Part shown: positions 1 to 10,666 of the stretch, piece by piece | Position numbering within the stretch: position 1 is the stretch's first letter | Layout: the number at the start of each line of letters is the position of its first letter | Source of the DNA: Lasiosphaeria ovina | Taxonomy: Eukaryota; Ascomycota; Sordariomycetes; Sordariales; Lasiosphaeriaceae | NCBI GenBank assembly: GCA_033439765.1 | Contig: JAULSN010000007.1 | Coordinates: 2,108,001-2,172,000, forward strand | DNA: 64,000 bases | Direction of reading: 5' to 3' | Translations under genes and position numbers: made by a program | The notes under the pieces: generated by a model | What the model was told of the DNA's origin: nothing | The model's database searches: none | What the model saw: the letters and a program-made list of their open reading frames with translations, nothing else

Positions 1-731
1 ACGAGGACCCCAAGTCCCGTGTCAGAAAGTTGCATCCGTTTGAGCAAGAGTCATTCGTCTCGCCAGTCCCGAGCCCTCAGAAAGATCTGGTAAAGGAGCG
101 CACTGGGGCCTTTCAGCAACTCGAGCCACCGGAATTTAACTTCAACGACGATTTCATGACTGGTGTTGAATCGTTTCCGTTCCCAGCCCCCGTCGCAACA
201 AGCACGATAGATGATACCAGTACTCCGTTGTCATCGTACCTCCCAACTGGTACGCATGAAAACTCTGGCCTCCCCTTGGGTAAATACTACCCCAACAATT
301 GGGAACGCCGCCAACGCGCACGTCAAATGCGCCATCAGATGATGAGGCCGGGAGGAACTTCGCAGGCAGACGCACAGATCCAGCGTCCGCGTCAAATTAT
401 CCACACTCGGTCTGGGTCGGAGGTTCAGCGGCGCCTGATCCAATATAAGCTGGATATGGTCACGCAAACTTCGATACTTGCGAGCACGTCAACAAACCAG
501 GGCAGCTCATTCTTCGATTTGCATAAGCCAGTGTCGCCACGACTCGTGCCGTTGGGCAGCCCTGGCCCAGTTACGCCGATGTCTCTGGAGGCATCGGGCG
601 GTGACTACATCACGCTCGGCCCGCCCATCGCACAGGGACTGGATTTCGGAGTGTCCAATGGAAAAGGAAATGGCAAGCACAACCGTGAGGGCTCGCTTGC
701 GTCAAACGCTAGGAGCGCTATTTCGATTTGA
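1..731 (+). CDS. 3' end of unrecognised, probably disordered protein (5' partial)
   Basis: The reading frame is open from base 3 to the TGA at 729-731 with no stop. No ATG precedes the coding-like sequence (the first possible initiator, at 30, is TTG), so the gene probably starts outside the window. The roughly 240 visible residues are rich in Pro, Ser, Gln and Arg, with a basic patch WERRQRARQMRHQMM in the middle and several Ser-Pro pairs near the end. No domain is recognised and no function is proposed. Shortened, diverged copies of parts of this frame lie downstream in both orientations (about 1503-1658 and 2144-2209). This copy could therefore be the source gene, or itself a member of a decaying family. 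GC content is coding-like compared with the AT-richer flank. Confidence 0.5.
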   Translation, partial: EDPKSRVRKLHPFEQESFVSPVPSPQKDLVKERTGAFQQLEPPEFNFNDDFMTGVESFPFPAPVATSTIDDTSTPLSSYLPTGTHENSGLPLGKYYPNNWERRQRARQMRHQMMRPGGTSQADAQIQRPRQIIHTRSGSEVQRRLIQYKLDMVTQTSILASTSTNQGSSFFDLHKPVSPRLVPLGSPGPVTPMSLEASGGDYITLGPPIAQGLDFGVSNGKGNGKHNREGSLASNARSAISI

Positions 732-909
732 GGCCTCACCGACTGTGTTCTTCGCCTTGGTATTTCATTTGCATGCATTGGCGGAGCGTCAAAATGGCTT
801 GGAACTTTGCTTGATACCCATTCTTAGACTCTGGGCGCTTTGGGCGTTCATTTGCTAGCATGTATTTTAGGAGGAAGGATATTCAGTTAGTTTCTGCCGA
901 CACAAATAT

Positions 910-1197
910 ATGGGCCCGTGTGCTCAAAATACCTTTGGCACCCAGCTGTACAAGATCGACGAGACCGTGACGTGGGTCTGGAATTACACGAACCTGCAGG
1001 GCACGCCGACGGCCTTCGATGTACTGGCCAATTGCTCCGTGGCGACGAGGACGTGGACGCTAACGCAGAACATGACGTTTGCGACTTTTGTTCTTGTTTT
1101 CTTCATCTATCTCTTTCGTCTTCTCGCCGTGTGTTTCCTCCAGCCTCCTCTTGACGGCTTCAGTCAAACAACAACAATGACAGTTATGGCCTCATAG
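910..1197 (+). pseudogene. Isolated coding-like island, possible DUF7137-type fragment
   Basis: A frame of 95 codons starts at ATG 910 inside one of the repeats. Residues about 8-58 (for example YKIDETVTWVWNYTNLQGTP, then a CSVATRTWTL stretch) read like a secreted beta-rich ectodomain. They resemble, from memory, the fungal DUF7137 family, which has a YKI...V.F.WNYTSL...P.A..V.A.CS pattern. After residue 60 the frame changes to a hydrophobic, compositionally different tail and stops. There is no matching upstream or downstream exon. This is most simply a gene fragment trapped among repeats, not a working gene. The family assignment is tentative. Confidence 0.35.
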
Positions 1198-1502
1198 CGC
1201 TCCTCACCGCTCTTTACCGTGAGCGTGGATTTGCAGGAATGTATTTCGCGAGGGAGGATTTACTGAGCAACTAGATAGGTGACGATACAAACTAATATTA
1301 CATGGTCTCTCCCGTTTTTGCTGCTGCACCGGCAAATGCTCAACTGTGTTCCCAGTGTGTGCGTCGTGGTGATGGATATAAGCCACTTTACTTAGCTACT
1401 TGTATGATAGATCCTCCTGTGGAAGTCCCTGCTTGACCTTTATGTCTTGTCTATTCTATCAAGAGCAGAGGTAGACGCAGCCTTGGACACTCAGTAAGAT
1501 CT

Positions 1503-1658
1503 GTGCTCCTTTACGAGATCTTGCTAATTGTCTGAGGCTGGCGCAAAGGAGCACACTGGAGTATTTCAGCAACTTGCTCCTTTACGACTGGAGAATTTCG
1601 GAAATTCGCATTCCTCTCGTCAGCCTCGGACACTTTACAGGATCTCGTAAAAGAGCAC
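1503..1658. repeat. Inverted and direct fragments of the left-edge gene
   Basis: GTGCTCCTTTACGAGATCTTG (1503-1523) is an imperfect reverse complement of 1638-1658 (19 of 21 bases). The segment 1544-1573 is a direct copy of 92-120 in the left-edge gene, with about four differences, three of them G-to-A or C-to-T. A further direct pair covers about 1479-1502 and 1621-1645. Together these could fold into a long imperfect hairpin with a stem of about 20 bp. Confidence 0.6.
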
Positions 1659-2143
1659 AATGTTATATAATACGCGCCCCTGTGCTCGAAATATCCCTGA
1701 GTGCGGATTTGTAGGAGGCATGTATTTCGAGAGACTAAAAATTCACCCAGGAACTAGATAGCTGCCGCCAGAAATTAATATATGGTATCTCCCGCATACA
1801 TTCCTATGTATGATGTCTCGATGCGATGGATTTTGTGTGATATGTACCTGTGTACTCAAAATATGCCTCTGTGGACTAAATTCTTGCTTCATGTCTGGTA
1901 TCTCCCCCAGCGTGCTGTTCCATGGAATCCCGTCTACATGAGAGAATATAACCGCACAAGTCGCTCTCGCTCGAGCAGATTTTATTATTACGTTTGAGAA
2001 AAACTCAATACTTGCCCCCTCGAATTTCACATTCCTTGTGTGTTTATTAGGAGTAGAGGCAAACGCGTTACTATAGTTGACGAGGGCCTTCCCACATTCT
2101 TGCAGATAAAGAAAGGGCCAGCCGGCTATGGCAGCTATCAGGG

Positions 2144-2209
2144 CGGTGGGTATATTCCAGGGCTTCCCAACGGCGCCAGTCGGGGTGATGCGAGCTTGTG
2201 CAGATCAAA
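2144..2209 (-). repeat. Inverted diverged copy of the left-edge gene segment
   Basis: Read on the minus strand this stretch encodes FDLHKLASPRLAPLGSPG, against FDLHKPVSPRLVPLGSPG at about 513-578 on the plus strand. DNA identity is about 75 percent over 66 bases. It shows that the neighbourhood contains both direct and inverted duplications of the same gene. Confidence 0.7.
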
Positions 2210-3635
2210 GTGGTGTCTAGACCGAAGGAGGAGGTAGAGAATGTAACCGATTCCGCTTATTTTACTATGTCCGGTGACGACTCGCGAACAAAATGCCGCA
2301 AATGCAGAGGCAAGATCCCTTCGAGAAGAGCTCTCTTTGCACACGTTCTGTCGAACATATATACGTCCCCAAAGGAGCCAGGCACTCAAACCATCGAGCC
2401 TCCAAAATCTTACACGCCAAACTTTGCGCCATGGCATTGTCGACAGCTGTCAGCTCAACGCAAATGGCTGTCTGAATAGATAGATGGCCATTCAAGGGGC
2501 TCATATCTCAGGCGGTTGTCCAACGCAGTAAGGAGACTGGTTGTAGCTGTTCAGGTGCCGTACAGGCACTGCAACAATTTCTCTCTTCCTCAAGTAGATA
2601 CGGCAACTAGGCACCTAGGGTAGATAAATAGCTCTCCACAGTGTTTATCTTGAGGGTTTATCTGTTAAGAAGATTTAGTTGAGCTCTCAAGGGACCATGT
2701 AGGCACTGCAACTCCCTCAAGTAGGTAAACATTAAACGGACAGGAGTTGACACCAACTAGATGAAGTTTGTACAAAAGTCTACACTGCATTGCTATTCTA
2801 ATAGTTGCCAAGTAAAGAGACATAAGGCAGATATCCATCCATCTATCTCGTATAGGCCGTCGATCGTATCTTTAAGCACTGCGCTGCTTGCCTTAACCTA
2901 CCAAGGTAGGTAGGTACCTAACTAAATACATGAGCGTCACGAGAAAGCCAACACTTCTATGACATGGAGAATATGTTCCGGCAGCAGTTCATGACAGCCA
3001 ATCCAAAGAGTTAGATGGAAAGAAAATAAAGCAAAAATATTTTCATATCGTTCCCAGGCTTCTTCTTCCGACCCCCCGTCTTATCCATGTGACGGTGTTC
3101 AAGCAAGGAATGAAGACCCTCCTTCTCCTTTTTCTGTTTTAATGTTGCCTATGGCAACAGCCACGCACAAGCGTCAGATATCCGTCGACCTTGCCGCTTC
3201 TCCCAAAAGGAATATTAAAAAGAGGAGAAAGATGTAAGAAATAAATTTAATAATAAAAAAGAATCGGTTAAAGATTGTGTCAAGGGGTAGAAAAAAGGAA
3301 GGGGATGGATAACACTCCCTTTTCAGATCCCTTGGTTGTTGGGCTTCACCCCAATTTCTTTTCCTTTTCCCCTTCCCCGAAAGTCGTCTAAGCCATATAC
3401 GCTGTGTACATGCCATGCGCCGCACGAAAGCTGGAACGCAGAAAGTAATTATCGCGCGGAAATAGACGTCACCCCTCCCTTATATCTCCATCCTCATCAA
3501 CATCAAAGTATATGTTGGCAACATTCTCGACGTCCTTGGCCTGGACTGATAGTGGCGCAGCCGCTAATCTAAACCGCCAGGGTGGTATGTGGGTGTGTCG
3601 TGTCGTATTAAAATCTTGCCCTCCCCGCTTTTTCT
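2210..3635. other. Gene-poor, AT-richer spacer
   Basis: Only short frames lie here; none has codon bias or a recognisable domain. A short direct repeat (GGCACTGCAAC...CTCAAGTAG) occurs at about 2564 and 2702. A run of CCTACC/GGTAGG elements (2898-2920) includes a near-palindrome. The right end, next to the convergent SH3 gene, is probably its 3' flank. Confidence 0.5.
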
Positions 3636-5262
3636 TCACAGGGGCTTGCAGTAGTTCGCGGGGAAGCTCCCCTTCCTGCCCTGGAACTCGCCCTCCCACC
3701 AGTCCTGATCCGTGTCCGTCTTCTTGACGATCTTGATCCTGTCGCCCTCGTCGAACGAGAGGTCGCTCGCACCCTGGCCGGCGAACGGGTACAGCGCGAC
3801 GACCCACTCCTCGGGAGCCCGCTTCTTCGGAGGCGGCGGAGGCGGCCTCTTCTTGGCGAAGCCCTGTGACGTGTAGGAAGAGGCGAAGGATGCCTCGGTC
3901 GACGCTGACGACGGGCGCTGGTCACGGTTGTTGAAGTAGCTGCTGCCCTGGGGCCGCAGCGTGTTGGGGGACGCGCCGGGCGACCAGTCCTTCCTGGTGC
4001 GGTCCACGGGGGCCCCGCCGAGGATGGTGGCAGTGGTGAAGTCGGTGGGAGAGAGCCACTCGGGCCGCTTGACCGTCGGCGACGGGCTTTGCTGCATCTG
4101 CGGCGACGGCTCAGGAGTAGGCAGCCGTTGCGAGTTGTTCATCGAGGGCACGCGCATTGTTCGCGCCTGGGGCCCGCTGCCAGCGCTAGGTATCAGCCCC
4201 GACGAGACGCGCTGAATCCCGTTATTGGGAATCGTGGGCTTTCGGGACGGCGCTTCGCTGGGAGTCTGGCCCATGGGATGATGCGCCGCCTTCCCGCGAG
4301 CTATGAAGCTGATGGATTCGACCCGGCTTTGAGTGGCCTTGAAGGAACCGTTCCAGGTGGCAACCACTTCGGACATTGGCGGGGGCGGCGAGGGAAATCC
4401 GAACTCTTGACAGTAACCGTGTAAGGTGGTGTAATACAATCCTAGCAGCCGGTTCTGGACGAGAACCAGACCAGACAGCAGAGGCGGTATTAGACTGAAA
4501 GTTGCTGTAATGATCGGGGGCAGGGTCTCGCGGAGATGCTCATCGGCGATTCCAAATTCCTATTCCCGGAGTCAGTTGTGTTTAGGGGCATTACATGGCG
4601 ACGATGGCTCCGCGGTCCTTACATCAGCGGCACGGGCGGAATCGTCCTCAGCCTTTGCCAGCGCAGCGTCCTCTTTGGGAGTCCGGCTGCCCTTCCTCTG
4701 CAGCTTGGTGGCCTTATCTTGCAGCTTTTCGTAGTCCACTCTCTTGTTCTCGCGCTTCTTGATGGTTTTGCGGATTGGTGCAATGCAGTCGCGAGCTTCT
4801 GTGGCGGGCTTGACGATGCGTTCCTCAATCATGGCCACCTCGCCATTCAGCTCGGTCCTCAGCTCGGCGTAGGCCTCCTTGAGCTTGAATGTGCGCTCGA
4901 GCTGCAGCTGCGGTGTCTGGGAGAGGACGCGCCCATGGCCGTCAGATGCGCCGACAATTGGGTCGTAAAGGTTGTCATATTCGGTGACGATCTGGAGCTG
5001 GCTGTCGACCACGGCGCCCCACGAGTCCCTCCATAGTTTTGCGTTGTCAATAATCTATGCGGTAGCAATGTTAGCGGCGGTGACAGTGCCGGTGGCCGTG
5101 ATAGGCGCGCGAAGACAGATTTGGAGAACTAAAGTAAGTACTCCGTACCTGGGCCAGGACTTTGTCCGCATCCTCGTAGTCGTTTATGAGGACCGAAAAC
5201 TTGGCATTGTCTCCGGGGCCTTTACTCCAGAGCTTGCCAAACTGTCGAGACACAGCCTGCAT
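3636..5262 (-). CDS. rvs167: BAR-SH3 amphiphysin-like protein (Rvs167/Hob1 type)
   Basis: Three exons, complement(join(3636..4559, 4623..5054, 5149..5262)), give 489 aa. The introns are 94 and 63 nt; the second has a CTGAC branch site, and all junctions stay in frame. Residues about 1-245 form the BAR domain (FGKLWSKGPGDNAKF..., the LQLERTFKLKEAYAEL helix, RKTIKKRENKRVDYEKLQDK, then VQNRLLGLYYTTLHGYCQEF). A Pro/Ser-rich linker follows, ending in a Pro run. A C-terminal SH3 domain occupies about 432-489 (ALYPF, DLSFDEGD, DWWEGE, GSFPANY). Family members bind curved plasma membrane at endocytic actin patches and, through SH3, Pro-rich actin regulators. Length and order match fungal orthologues. 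The ATG at 5262 fits the conserved start of the BAR helix. The first donor (GTACGG) lies within a dispersed TACTCCGTA element. Confidence 0.93.
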
Positions 5263-6580
5263 TTTGGCGCCTGTTGCAGATAGGGGGCCGAAAGCTCGAC
5301 GCGCACGCAGCTCCTGTTGCCGATCCGTCTGTTAGTCGAGATGGAAATCTAGTGCGAGAATAGCGAGGTGAGGTGGGGGGCGTCCGGGTGCAGTAGGCGG
5401 AGGCAGCATTGACGCAGGGGATGCGAGATGGCGGTCAACCGCGGCGCAAAGCAGAGAGAGGGACGGGGCAGGTAGCCTTAATGTAGGGTCGAGTTTCGAA
5501 GGAATCGGACTTCAAACGAGTGGAGGATCGTGGGCAAAACTCTATCCGTGGGAGACCCAAAGCTTGGGGATGGAGATGCCTACGGAGTAGGAGAACCTTT
5601 AGGTGGTATTGTAGCACTATAGCCTGGACTCAGACGAGAGACTAGGCAGGTAGGCAGGTAGCTCGTGGGAAATGACCGAGAAGTCTCTGGCTAGGGTGGT
5701 AATGAATTCTCCAGACGGGAGGATTCTCCAGCATACTTGAATAAATTGCACGTCTCGGCACCGGCACGATGGCCACCTGAGCAGGAAATGCCGGGAAAAA
5801 CAAGCCCAAGCCCCCAAACCACGGCAACAACTGGGTGTCGATGACCGTATTTCCAATCACAAGCGGCGTTGGTTTGAGAACGGGCAAGCCGGTTACTCGT
5901 TCCGATATGCCAAGTTTACGCGGCGCAGCGGGCCTTGATTGGTGATACGCTGTCGCAATCCCACGGTCGAGATCGAGGAGCGAATAAAACCGAGGCGATG
6001 CCCTCCAAAATGGAAACCAACGACGCAGACCGTCGGAGTAGTGAGCAACAAACGCAACGGATGAGGGGCAAATGTTGGAAGGTGTGGGCAAATGCAACGA
6101 CCAGGGCCTGAACTGAATACGGATATCCCAGGGCATTGCGTTGGGGGCCAATAATCCAATCGGCTACAGACGCTGTCCCGCAGTGAAACAAGGCGCCCAG
6201 TCTGGGAAGCTCAAACGTCACTGGTCTGGCGGGGTCAGGTCTGGTGAGCACCCTTGCCCTTGACTTTCGCCCGATGGCGCAAGCCTGGTCCCTGGGAAGC
6301 GGGACTTAGTGGAACGCCTCTCCCGGCCCCTGTCGGCCTTCAGGTGACAACGCGGGCAGAACGCGACTTCCCAAATTGCGTCGCGTTAGTCACCTCAGTT
6401 AGCCCACCTTCCACTTCGACCACGGCAAGCATCCATTGGCACTGGGCGAGTTACCCCCACTCAATACGGCTGTTGCCTACAGCGTACCTTACCTTACTCC
6501 GTACACCAGCCTACCAAGGTGCATGTGTCGGGTTATGCGGTGACAACCTGGCAGTTCGTTTTGCGACATGCGCATCGAGG
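5263..6580. promoter_or_regulatory. Divergent intergenic region between the BAR-SH3 and Mte1-like genes
   Basis: 1.3 kb separates two divergently transcribed genes, so it must hold both promoters. No TATA box stands out. It contains the 9-mer TACGGAGTA at 5581-5589 and its complement TACTCCGTA at 6495-6503, and tandem GGCAGGTA units at about 5646-5660. Open frames on the minus strand (to about 170 aa) lack conserved features and are taken as chance. Confidence 0.5.
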
Positions 6581-9500
6581 ATGCCGGCCATCACGATGTC
6601 TTCGGGATCCATGACCGCTGGCGGAGTCGGGCAGGATGGCGGCAGCGCTGCGAGCAGCGCGCCTGTGCTCGAATTCCGGTGCCTCTTTACCCACGACCTA
6701 CGGCGCAAGCAGAAGCGGTGGCAGGACGGCCGGATCCGCTACCACACCTTCAACAAGCGCGTCATGACCTATGATGACCGCGGCAATTTTGTTGGCGACA
6801 TGCACTGGCGCGGCGACTATGATTTTGACGAGGGCGAAGAGGTCAAGCTGGAGCGCGGCGGCGTCATTGTCCAGGTTGCCGAGTGTGTCGGCCGCCACGA
6901 TCAGGATCTCTCTGAGCTTTTGGACAAGCGCGTCAAGGAGAAGGAACAGCGCTCCGCACAGGCAGCCGCTAGGCCCGCCCGCCCCGGCCCCGTCCACAAT
7001 GCCGGCTCTGTGCCCCGGCTGCAACCCGCCCAAGATCACTTCCAGACTCGGCATCACCCCTTGCATCAGCTTCTCGGCACCCCTTCGAGACCCTACGGCC
7101 GCGCGACGGTGCCGACAGAATCTCCTTTTGAGCAGCGCCATAACGCAAACGAGACCCCCGCGGGCCAACCCGATACGAGGCCGTCCAAGAAGAGGAGATA
7201 CGATGACACTCCTCCGAGCAAGATGGGATATGCTCAGAGCTTGTTCGGCGCGCCGCTGATCCTCTCAGGGGCACCCATGAGCTCCGCCTCCGGTCCTCCC
7301 GCCCGGCGCCCGGCGGCTCCTATCGTTCGGCCAAGACCTGAGACGCCATCATCGCAGGAAGAGCTCTTCGTAAACCAGGACCAAGAGCCTACGCCGGCCC
7401 CTCTACAAGTATCCAACTACCTTGGCGCACGCCGGGACTCGGCAGAAGTGGCCCCAAATGCGGGCCACCTGCGAATACACCCAAGACGCCCTATAGACCC
7501 TCCACCAATTAGTCGGCCACCTCCCAAAGTCGCGACAGAAGTTCTGGATCGTTCACCCCCAGAAACGCTAGTTGCAGCGAGACGGACAGAGGGCAACGGG
7601 AAAGGGAAGGCTAACTCACATGCTGATCACTCGAGCGGGTTGGACACCAACCTCAGGACCAGCACCAACATAATACGACCATCCAGAAGCGACGAAACCA
7701 CGCCGAATCTGCCAAAGAAACACACTATGGCTTCCTCCCGAGACCAACTAGGCCAAAACGGCCTCACTGCTGAGAGGGCCCTTCCTAGAAAAACCAAGCC
7801 AGACGAGGTCATCATTCTCGACGAAGACACGGATGACGGACCTACAGATCAAGAGCCTGTTGTGCGGGGAGTCACGGGCTCAAAGCGCGGTGCCCCTGAC
7901 GTCGAAAATCGACGCCAAGCAAAACGCAAAAAAGTCTCTTCAGCAACCCTCTCCATACCGCTTATCGAGAAGCCCATTGAAACGGTATCCGTCGAACATG
8001 TAGGGGCAAGAAGTGGCGAGGAATCAGCGCAAAAGGAACCCAGGACCGAGCTGCGGCTGAAGTCGCGACAGAAACGCGGTTTATTGATGGTTTCTGAACT
8101 GGCAAGCAAGCCTAAACGGGCCAAGGCACAAAAACAAGCAACCAGGAAGAAGACGAACCGAAAGTCTTCTGAAGAAGCCCTGGAAGAATCTTTGGAAGAC
8201 CCAGCTCAGGATATTGCCTTGGATTGTGTGTCCGAGGACGACATTGCACAGCAAAAGTCGTTCCCTGCTTCGGACGAGTTTGATGACCCATTTGCCTGCA
8301 CTCCTATAGTTCCCAAAATTTCGAGACAGCCAGACATACCCCAGTCTATACAGAAACTGCAGAGGACGCGCCAAGCATCACCCGGTATGGATCCTAGCGA
8401 AGATGGGCACTTCACATTCAGTATTAGTCCTCGGAGATCGGATCAACATGGTGGGCCGACCATCGGCCAGACAAAAAAACCTACCGAGTTCGTCTATGAT
8501 CTTTTAGCAACCTCCGACGATGAAATTACCAGCCACTCTCCCTCGCCGCCAAGGAACAAGCGACTGTTATCAAGGAATGACGCCAAGGCTGCGAATTCGG
8601 CACGGGGCGAAGGCCCGAAAAAGGCACCCAAGAGTGCAAGGGCTAGGAAAGCTAAGAATACCAGCCTCGACTTGAGTAGTTCTCCAGAACGGCAACCCTC
8701 CCCTCAGACAAGAAGGCAGCTGCCAAGCAGGCAGACTCGAAATACGAGGAGCCTGGAAGAGACATCTCTCAATGCTACGAAAGGAAACAGGCAATGCCAG
8801 GAACCACAGGAGAGCACCGATGAAGAGATGCCTCAAGTCCCGGTTGGCCCACGACTTGCCAGACTCGGGAGCAGAAGTGTTAAGAGCAAGGAAGTAATAG
8901 GTTACGTGGTGGCCGTGTCACCAGTAACATCCACCTATAATACTCTGAACTCGAGACAAGGTTCACCGGTCGACTATCGTCCTGCACCGGTCGAAGATCA
9001 TCCTGAGCCGGCGATGGACGATGGAAAGGAGGTCACGAATAACAAGAATGACGCTACCTCCTGGGCAGTACACAAACCGAAACGGACACTCCAGAAATCG
9101 GGTGGGGAAAAGAGTAAGCCACCATCTTTTCCAACGACTATCATAGGTGCCCCTTCTCCTCAACGGCACAATTCTCTTCCGGAGAGCAGACAGAACCAAG
9201 ATGCGGGAGACGGGGATAACACAGCGCCGTCTGTGGACGAGCGCCGGAGCCGCTCTGGACTAGTACGTCATAGGTCAGCAGTTGCTACTATAAGAAGTAG
9301 CGGTGATGAAAGTGTTTTTACGCCGGCAGTCAATGCCGGCCCACCAGTTTCCGGCTTGCGGGACGTCGACCCGACAGAGGAAGCGGTCTCGACGATTGCA
9401 CCAAATCCAAACCCTGGGGATCGCCAGAATATGGATTCCGCGGGAGAGGGTGACTCGCAGTCACGGTTACACAAACCCTCCAATTATCCCGAATCCCGAC

Positions 9501-9919
9501 AGCAACCAATGAACCGGGAGCGCGAAGTTGGGGAAACCTCAGCCGCAGCAGATGGGCCCATCAGCGTGTCCCCGGGTATTCCGGCTGCTGCAACAGCTGC
9601 AACCACCACAACTGCAGCCCCCATTCCACGCCTGCATAGGATAACTAATCCCGCCACTCGAGGCCGCAAAGCCGCGCTCAAATCTCATAAGGCTGGTCAG
9701 ACACCCCAATCATTCCTGCCACCCGAGGTTACTGTACCGGCTGGGCGCGTGGTGATTGTGCGGGTGACTGAGACAGTGCGGCCGGAGACTGTTCCCGCCG
9801 TCAGCGAGCGCCCAAAGAAGAAGATGAGGTTCCCAGGGTTTGCCTCCGCAGCAACAACGGGCGGTGGACCATGGAGCAGGGAGGCACACGACCTTCTCAA
9901 CATGGAGCGGCCCTGCTAA
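6581..9919 (+). CDS. ZGRF1/Mte1-like N-terminal domain (DUF2439) protein
   Basis: A single exon encodes 1112 aa. The upstream frame is open but contains no ATG, so the first ATG (6581) is chosen; ATG 6596 is an alternative. Residues about 32-115 carry the DUF2439/ZGRF1 N-terminal domain (FRCLFTHDLRRKQKRWQDGR, HTFNKRVMTYDDRGNFVGD). The remainder is long, charged and probably disordered, with SQ/TP-rich and basic patches. It ends with a short conserved-looking motif PWSREAHDLLNMERP. In yeast the family member Mte1 binds the Mph1 helicase and branched DNA in recombination and telomere maintenance. Human ZGRF1 has the same domain fused to a helicase, which is absent here. A nuclear genome-stability role is inferred from the family. 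The domain call is strong; exact orthology is probable. Confidence 0.82.
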   Translation: MPAITMSSGSMTAGGVGQDGGSAASSAPVLEFRCLFTHDLRRKQKRWQDGRIRYHTFNKRVMTYDDRGNFVGDMHWRGDYDFDEGEEVKLERGGVIVQVAECVGRHDQDLSELLDKRVKEKEQRSAQAAARPARPGPVHNAGSVPRLQPAQDHFQTRHHPLHQLLGTPSRPYGRATVPTESPFEQRHNANETPAGQPDTRPSKKRRYDDTPPSKMGYAQSLFGAPLILSGAPMSSASGPPARRPAAPIVRPRPETPSSQEELFVNQDQEPTPAPLQVSNYLGARRDSAEVAPNAGHLRIHPRRPIDPPPISRPPPKVATEVLDRSPPETLVAARRTEGNGKGKANSHADHSSGLDTNLRTSTNIIRPSRSDETTPNLPKKHTMASSRDQLGQNGLTAERALPRKTKPDEVIILDEDTDDGPTDQEPVVRGVTGSKRGAPDVENRRQAKRKKVSSATLSIPLIEKPIETVSVEHVGARSGEESAQKEPRTELRLKSRQKRGLLMVSELASKPKRAKAQKQATRKKTNRKSSEEALEESLEDPAQDIALDCVSEDDIAQQKSFPASDEFDDPFACTPIVPKISRQPDIPQSIQKLQRTRQASPGMDPSEDGHFTFSISPRRSDQHGGPTIGQTKKPTEFVYDLLATSDDEITSHSPSPPRNKRLLSRNDAKAANSARGEGPKKAPKSARARKAKNTSLDLSSSPERQPSPQTRRQLPSRQTRNTRSLEETSLNATKGNRQCQEPQESTDEEMPQVPVGPRLARLGSRSVKSKEVIGYVVAVSPVTSTYNTLNSRQGSPVDYRPAPVEDHPEPAMDDGKEVTNNKNDATSWAVHKPKRTLQKSGGEKSKPPSFPTTIIGAPSPQRHNSLPESRQNQDAGDGDNTAPSVDERRSRSGLVRHRSAVATIRSSGDESVFTPAVNAGPPVSGLRDVDPTEEAVSTIAPNPNPGDRQNMDSAGEGDSQSRLHKPSNYPESRQQPMNREREVGETSAAADGPISVSPGIPAAATAATTTTAAPIPRLHRITNPATRGRKAALKSHKAGQTPQSFLPPEVTVPAGRVVIVRVTETVRPETVPAVSERPKKKMRFPGFASAATTGGGPWSREAHDLLNMERPC

Positions 9920-10621
9920 TGTTACAGCCTCAGCTTGGCAAGCGAACTCAACAAACTGATCGAAGGAGGGGGGGTCCGGAGGGCTATGCACGTATACCTT
10001 AAATTAATGAGGATTTTGTAGGGCGTTCACGAGGCGTCTCAATTGGGATATAAGAGTCGATACACGACAAACGGGCCACAGGGAGCACTGCCAGGGTGGG
10101 CGCTCGGTTAGCCATTAAGCTGTGTCTATCGTGGCACTCATTGCTTTTGCATGTTCCGAGGAGGATATGCATGCTACCTAGAGTATATTTCTATTGCTCC
10201 GCTATATTAGAGGCCTTACCTGGTAGTTTGTCTTTTACGCTATCTAGCCACCTAGGAAGTGCAGCTTGCTGGACAAAGTAGAGAAGACATGGCGTGTCAG
10301 AGAATATGTTATTTATCATCTGCGACTGCTGCTTGCCATTTGCCAAGGGTTCTTGTTGGTATGGTAAAGTTTTGACCTGTGAGAGAGAAATTTGCCTACA
10401 TACCTACCTAGGGATACTACCTCTGTCAACGGCGGGGTGGGGGTCCTGGTAGTATCCCAGCTTGACTTTGTTTCTTCGACACACGGGAAGGGGCTGGAGG
10501 GATCCGGTTGGGTGGGAGGCGATTGCTGATATCATGTTGTGCCGCTGTCAGATCGGGCTTACTTACACTGCGGGATTGCGGCTCTGTTTTCGTTTTATCT
10601 TTTTTATCTTTTATCTTTTTC

Positions 10622-10666
10622 TTTCTTCTTCTTCTTCTTCTTCTTCTTCTTCTTCTTCTTCTTCTT
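10622..10666. repeat. (TTC)n microsatellite
   Basis: About 14 uninterrupted TTC/CTT triplets follow a T-rich tract. No coding frame through it is supported. Confidence 0.95.

Larger units (their letters stand above)
851..1800. repeat. Degenerate direct repeats (three main copies)
   Basis: Three diverged copies of an approximately 80-95 bp segment lie at about 851-930, 1223-1314 and 1701-1794. Shared landmarks, in order, are ATGTATTT followed by a GAG-rich patch, then AACTAGATAG (the last two copies), then TAATAT...ATGG and TCTCCCG. A second short element reading GTGCTCRAAATAYC recurs at about 919, 1682 and 1852. Identity between the two best copies is roughly 70 percent by eye, and many differences are transitions. 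No coding capacity survives in these copies. The family is not recognised. Confidence 0.65.

Noticed and set aside
5642..6151. 169-codon minus-strand frame in the divergent promoter
   Set aside because: No recognisable domain; three overlapping frames of similar quality indicate chance.
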